Shown here in pieces: positions 60,628 through 64,000 of a stretch of DNA of 64,000 nt. The notes under the pieces were generated by a model. The model made no database searches and was not told the origin of the DNA. It saw only the letters and a list, made by a program, of their open reading frames with translations. How positions within the stretch are numbered: the stretch's first letter is position 1; each line of letters opens with the position of its first letter. Made by a program: the position numbers and the translations under genes. Source of the stretch: Fibrobacter sp. UWH4 (lineage in GTDB: Bacteria; Fibrobacterota; Fibrobacteria; Fibrobacterales; Fibrobacteraceae); the NCBI RefSeq assembly GCF_900142475.1, contig NZ_FRAY01000003.1, forward strand, positions 62,001-126,000. The letters run 5' to 3'.

Positions 60628-63600
60628 ATGCTCAAGGAAAAATGGATGAAACATATCTTCGCTGGCATTGCTGCTCTCGTGGCTCTGGTCGTGTATGTAC
60701 TCACGATGGCCCCCACGGTCAGCTTCTGGGACTGTGGCGAATTTGTCGCTTGCGCCAATACGCTTGGCATTCCGCATCCTCCTGGAACGCCCTTCTTTGT
60801 GTTCCTTGCCCGCGCAGTCATCGTGCTGCTCCCGTTCGTGGGTGAAATTGCGAAGCGCGTGAACTACATCTCGGTGGTGAGTTCCGCCGCGACCGTCTAT
60901 GTGACGGCTCTCTTTGCCTGGGAACTGTTGGCGACTGTCCTTAAGACTGATGCTTTGGCCGAAAAGATTACCGGTAAGGTCCGCACGGCTGTGCTTGGCT
61001 CTGCCGCTCTCGTGGCCGGTTTCCTCCTGACTTTTTCCGACACCTTCTGGTTCAACGCTGTCGAAGCCGAAGTCTACGGCATCGCCATGCTTATCTTGAT
61101 GCTCGTTTCTTACCTTGGCCTCGTCTGGTACAACAAGCGTAACGAAGAATACAGCGACCGCATCCTCATCTTTATTTGCTACATCGCGTTCCTCGGCGTG
61201 GGCGCTCATCTTTACACCATGCTTACGGTGCCTGCTGTGTTTGCACTCCTGCTCGTGGCGGAACCCAAGAAGATTGTGGAACGCATTCCTATCTGGATTA
61301 CGGGTACGCTCCTTTGCTCCGTCATCTACATGGTGTCCGCCTTTATCGAAGTCTCGTTCATCTGCCTGATTGCTCTTTCGATCCTTTGCCTTGCAAAGCC
61401 CATCAAGAACAAGGGTGTTCAGCGCAGCATGCGTCTTTCCCTGGCTTTCGCGTTCTTCGCCCTGATCGGTTACAGCACGCACCTCTACATTCCGATTCGT
61501 TCGGAACTGAACCCGATTATCGACGAAAACGATCCTGAAATCAACATCCGCGACGAGCAGGGGAACTTCCAGCTCGGTAACCTGTTCAAGGACGAAAACT
61601 GGGTCGCCTTCAATAACTTCATCGAACGTAAGCAGTACGGCTCCGAAAGTATGATTAGCCGTGCCTTCTACCGTCGTGCCCGCGTGAGCCACCAGTTCCT
61701 CTCGTTCCCGCATATGGGTTACGGTGGATACCAGATGGCGCAGTACCTGCCTTACAAGGTTGGCGACGTGAACTATGCTAACGGCATCTATACCTTCGAT
61801 GCTGCAGACAACCAGCCGGTGGAACGTTTCGGAATCAAGTTCCCCACACAGATGAGCTTCATGGGCGATGCGACACTGCCGCAGTTCCTCATGTTCCTGA
61901 TCTTTAATGGCCTTTTGATCATGGTTTGCGTGTTCGTCTGGAAGCGTAACCGCAACATGGGCGTGTTTGTTTCTGTGCTTTACGCCCTTTGCTCCCTCGG
62001 CTTGCTGTTCTACATCAACTTTGCCGACGGCACCCGTATGGAGCAGCGTGAACACGATTACTGGGTCTCCGTAATGAGCCGCAACGTTCAGGACTTGAAC
62101 AGCCGTGGTATGGGCATTACGGCCCTTCCGGATCCGAACGAACTCATCGACATGCGTCAGAATATCGAGCATGCCAAGATCCGTATGGAAACGCTCAAGG
62201 CTCGCGGTGCAAGCGATGCTCAGCTTGCAACCCTGCAGCGTGAAATCGACGATTACTCCAATTCTGCCGTCTGGCAGAACTGGCAGAAAATCGAGAACGG
62301 TTTTGCCCAGGTGGGTGCCCGCGCTCCGTTCCCTGATGCCGTGCATTTGGAAGTCCGCGAACGTGACTATTTCTACACGCCTGCCTTCATTTTCATGAGT
62401 ATGATTTACGGTATCGGTGCTGGTATCCTCGTGTTTATGGTGGCGACATCCTCCTTTGCCGCCTTTGCAAATCCGGTGGCCGCCGCCTTGGTGGCTGTGT
62501 CCTTCCTGGTGCCCTGCATTTCGAACTACAAGGAACATGATCGTTCCGGCCTCTGGGTACCTTGGGATTACGCTTTCAACCTGCTCAATAGCTGCCGTCC
62601 GAACGCCATCCTCTTTACGAACGGTGACAACGATACCTTCCCGCTTTGGTTTGCCCAGGAAGTGGCTGGTGTGCGTAAGGATGTTCGCGTGGTGAACCTC
62701 TCGCTCGGCAATACCGACTGGTACATCAAGCAGATGCTCGACAACGAGCCGATTCTGAAGCTCAGCTACGACAAGGCCGCTATCGACCGCGACATGGTGC
62801 TCGACAATAGCTCTGCTTCTAACCCGAACCATCAGGTGTCTACTTGGGTGAAAAACGCCCAGCGCCTGATGCCGCAGCTCAAGAACCGTATCGATGCTAT
62901 GGAAGGCCAGCAGCTTTCTGCGGCCGATTCCGCTAAGCTCATGCAGTTCAAGGTGCATTACCAGGTGTGGGATGCTTTTACCGAATGGGCTAACCGTACC
63001 CGTAGCGGCATGATGCTCACGCAGCATAAGCTGGTGATTGACCTTGCTCTCCAGAATATGGACAAGCCGATTGAAATTTCGACGACCGTCGGTACGTCCA
63101 ACTTCATGGGTCTTGAAAAGTACATGGTGCAAGAAGGCATGGTCTACAACTTCGTGAAGGGTGACCTGAACCCGAAGCGTAACGCCTTCGATGCAAAGTA
63201 CACGGCAAACCTGATTGATTCCGTGTTCAAGTTCCGTGGCCTTGGCGATGGTACCGCTTATATCAACAGCGAAACGGAACGTCTCCTTTCGGGCTACGTG
63301 TCGCTTTACCTGCAGATTTCGTTCGATACCCGCGACAAGATTTCGAACCTCCGCAACAGCCATCCGTTTACGGCCGAAAAGAAGGCCCAGGTGGATAGCC
63401 TTGCCGCCTCTGCTTCCAAGTACCTTGAATTGGGTATGAAGCAGTTCCCCTCGGAATGGCGTAATTACTGGGCTGCCGCATTTGTCTACGAAGCTGCAGG
63501 CCAGAAGGCCAAGGCTCAGGAAGTGCTGAACCGCGGTCTCGAAAACGTGCCTGCCTACGAAGAAGGCGGTCGCGCACGTCTCCTCATGAGTGGTCGCCAG

Positions 63601-63714
63601 ATCGAGATGATGTCCGACGAACCGCTCAAGGTCGAAGCTCCGGCTGAACCCGCTACGGATTCCGCCGAGAAGGATTCTGCAAAGGAACCTGCGGTGGTTG
63701 CTGCCGCAGAATAA
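60628..63714 (+). CDS. DUF2723 polytopic membrane protein (GT-C-like)
   Basis: 1028 residues. N-terminal MAPTVSFWDCGEFVACANTLGIPHPPGTPFF is the DUF2723 signature, resembling the first loop of protein O-mannosyl/arabinosyltransferases, where the acidic residue (D/E in CGE) binds lipid-linked sugar. About 12-14 membrane helices (30-660), then a soluble domain with SCRPNAILFTNGDNDTFPLWFAQEVAGVRKDVRVVNLSLGNTDWYIKQM, and a C-terminal helical region. Probably transfers a sugar from a polyprenyl carrier in the periplasm. It starts 1 base after nusB; ATG 60643 is an alternative start. The following GT2 enzyme could supply its polyprenyl-phosphate sugar. Confidence 0.85.
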   Translation: MLKEKWMKHIFAGIAALVALVVYVLTMAPTVSFWDCGEFVACANTLGIPHPPGTPFFVFLARAVIVLLPFVGEIAKRVNYISVVSSAATVYVTALFAWELLATVLKTDALAEKITGKVRTAVLGSAALVAGFLLTFSDTFWFNAVEAEVYGIAMLILMLVSYLGLVWYNKRNEEYSDRILIFICYIAFLGVGAHLYTMLTVPAVFALLLVAEPKKIVERIPIWITGTLLCSVIYMVSAFIEVSFICLIALSILCLAKPIKNKGVQRSMRLSLAFAFFALIGYSTHLYIPIRSELNPIIDENDPEINIRDEQGNFQLGNLFKDENWVAFNNFIERKQYGSESMISRAFYRRARVSHQFLSFPHMGYGGYQMAQYLPYKVGDVNYANGIYTFDAADNQPVERFGIKFPTQMSFMGDATLPQFLMFLIFNGLLIMVCVFVWKRNRNMGVFVSVLYALCSLGLLFYINFADGTRMEQREHDYWVSVMSRNVQDLNSRGMGITALPDPNELIDMRQNIEHAKIRMETLKARGASDAQLATLQREIDDYSNSAVWQNWQKIENGFAQVGARAPFPDAVHLEVRERDYFYTPAFIFMSMIYGIGAGILVFMVATSSFAAFANPVAAALVAVSFLVPCISNYKEHDRSGLWVPWDYAFNLLNSCRPNAILFTNGDNDTFPLWFAQEVAGVRKDVRVVNLSLGNTDWYIKQMLDNEPILKLSYDKAAIDRDMVLDNSSASNPNHQVSTWVKNAQRLMPQLKNRIDAMEGQQLSAADSAKLMQFKVHYQVWDAFTEWANRTRSGMMLTQHKLVIDLALQNMDKPIEISTTVGTSNFMGLEKYMVQEGMVYNFVKGDLNPKRNAFDAKYTANLIDSVFKFRGLGDGTAYINSETERLLSGYVSLYLQISFDTRDKISNLRNSHPFTAEKKAQVDSLAASASKYLELGMKQFPSEWRNYWAAAFVYEAAGQKAKAQEVLNRGLENVPAYEEGGRARLLMSGRQIEMMSDEPLKVEAPAEPATDSAEKDSAKEPAVVAAAE

Positions 63715-63744
63715 TCGAGCTTGAAAATAAATTAAGGTAATTTC

Positions 63745-64000
63745 ATGGATTTGAGTCTTGTCATTCCGGTCAAGGAAGAAAGTGAAAATCTTCCCGAACT
63801 CCTTAAGGAAATCGTCGACGCTATCAATCCGACGGGTTTCGAGTTCGAAGTAATCATTATCGATGACGGTAGCCGCGATAATACTTGGGACGTGATTGAG
63901 AATTTGTCGAAGGAGTATTCCTTTATTCGCGCTTTCCGCTTCCAGTTCAATTGCGGAAAGGCGGCAGGGCTCGCTTTCGGTTTCTCCAAGGCGCGTGGCA
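63745..64000 (+). CDS. family 2 glycosyltransferase (polyprenol-phosphate sugar type), cut by the window end
   Basis: First 85 residues only. MDLSLVIPVKEESENLPELLKEIVDAI, EVIIIDDGSRDNTWDVIENLSKEY and FNCGKAAGLAFGF match the DPM1/GtrB-like GT2 family (D-D-G-S nucleotide-binding motif). Such enzymes load a sugar onto polyprenyl phosphate on the cytoplasmic face, which would feed the GT-C-like protein just upstream. The Mg-binding D-x-D and C-terminal region lie outside the window. Confidence 0.88.
   Translation, partial: MDLSLVIPVKEESENLPELLKEIVDAINPTGFEFEVIIIDDGSRDNTWDVIENLSKEYSFIRAFRFQFNCGKAAGLAFGFSKARG

Noticed and set aside
60604-63363. 919-codon open frame on the - strand opposite the DUF2723 gene
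   Set aside because: The sense strand encodes membrane helices and the DUF2723 signature; the antisense protein is His/Arg/Glu-rich with no hydrophobic pattern.

Overview
The window looks like a chromosomal piece of a Fibrobacter species (FCB group; Gram-negative, rumen/gut fibre degrader). The main pointers are three genes with six copies of the Fibrobacter 'major paralogous' (FISUMP, TIGR02145) domain, poly-serine linkers in lipoproteins, KdsB and an Omp85 protein (LPS-bearing outer membrane), and promoters with a Bacteroidetes-like TAnnTTTG -7 element. I see no rRNA, tRNA, prophage, insertion sequence or CRISPR array.

Layout. 0-1.6 kb: a lipoprotein and a decayed alpha/beta-hydrolase-like remnant. 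1.6-10.9 kb: housekeeping genes on + (UvrD/PcrA helicase, gatC, kdsB, a ComEA-like HhH protein, a PilM/PilN-like pair, rsmD, coaD, rhomboid protease, PfkB-family kinase). 10.9-14.2 kb: three exported proteins. 14.2-17.5 kb (- strand): hrpB and a small membrane protein. 17.6-20.5 kb: Omp85-like barrel, pyrophosphatase, ankyrin lipoprotein. 20.7-26.1 kb: a complete TtpC-type TonB energising operon (DUF3450, ExbB-like TtpC, ExbB, ExbD, TonB, TPR). 26.1-30.8 kb: FISUMP lipoprotein converging on a cytoplasmic GH2 enzyme. 31-35.1 kb: rplU-rpmA, a large SUMF1-like lipoprotein, an inositol-monophosphatase family enzyme. 35.4-36.7 kb: gdhA. 36.8-42.6 kb: an AT-rich GLUG-repeat surface protein interrupted by a -1 frameshift, then a three-domain FISUMP protein. 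42.6-44.7 kb (-): ligA. 44.8-47.8 kb: a tightly overlapping three-gene outer-membrane cassette. 48-54 kb: gltB-gltD behind a near-perfect sigma-54 promoter. 54.1-57.5 kb: fabF, a zinc-ribbon membrane protein and a DUF2279-like protein. 57.7-64 kb: ribE-ribBA-ribH-nusB, a DUF2723 membrane protein and the start of a GT2 glycosyltransferase.

How the genes connect. Two routes of ammonium assimilation lie 12 kb apart: gdhA and gltBD. gltBD has a sigma-54 promoter; gdhA has a leader with two hairpins whose cores are reverse complements of each other. The TonB operon would power outer-membrane transport, but no TonB-dependent receptor is in view. The riboflavin genes form one compact operon.

The most unusual feature is the repeat landscape. 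(A) Arrays of perfect 4-7 bp hairpins with three-base loops, separated by CTCAAAG/TTTGAG spacers, fill gaps inside operons (exbD-tonB, gltB-gltD, ribH-nusB, and beside hrpB). Stem sequences differ between copies but still pair. (B) GTCATTGCGAG/GTCATCCTG palindromic elements sit in frame inside genes, including ligA a few residues before its catalytic lysine, hrpB, the two exbB-type genes and coaD. (C) GAATTCGGA/TTTCAGA tracts lie between genes. A second theme is start codons only 4-8 bases after a TAnnTTTG-type element, which implies many leaderless mRNAs.
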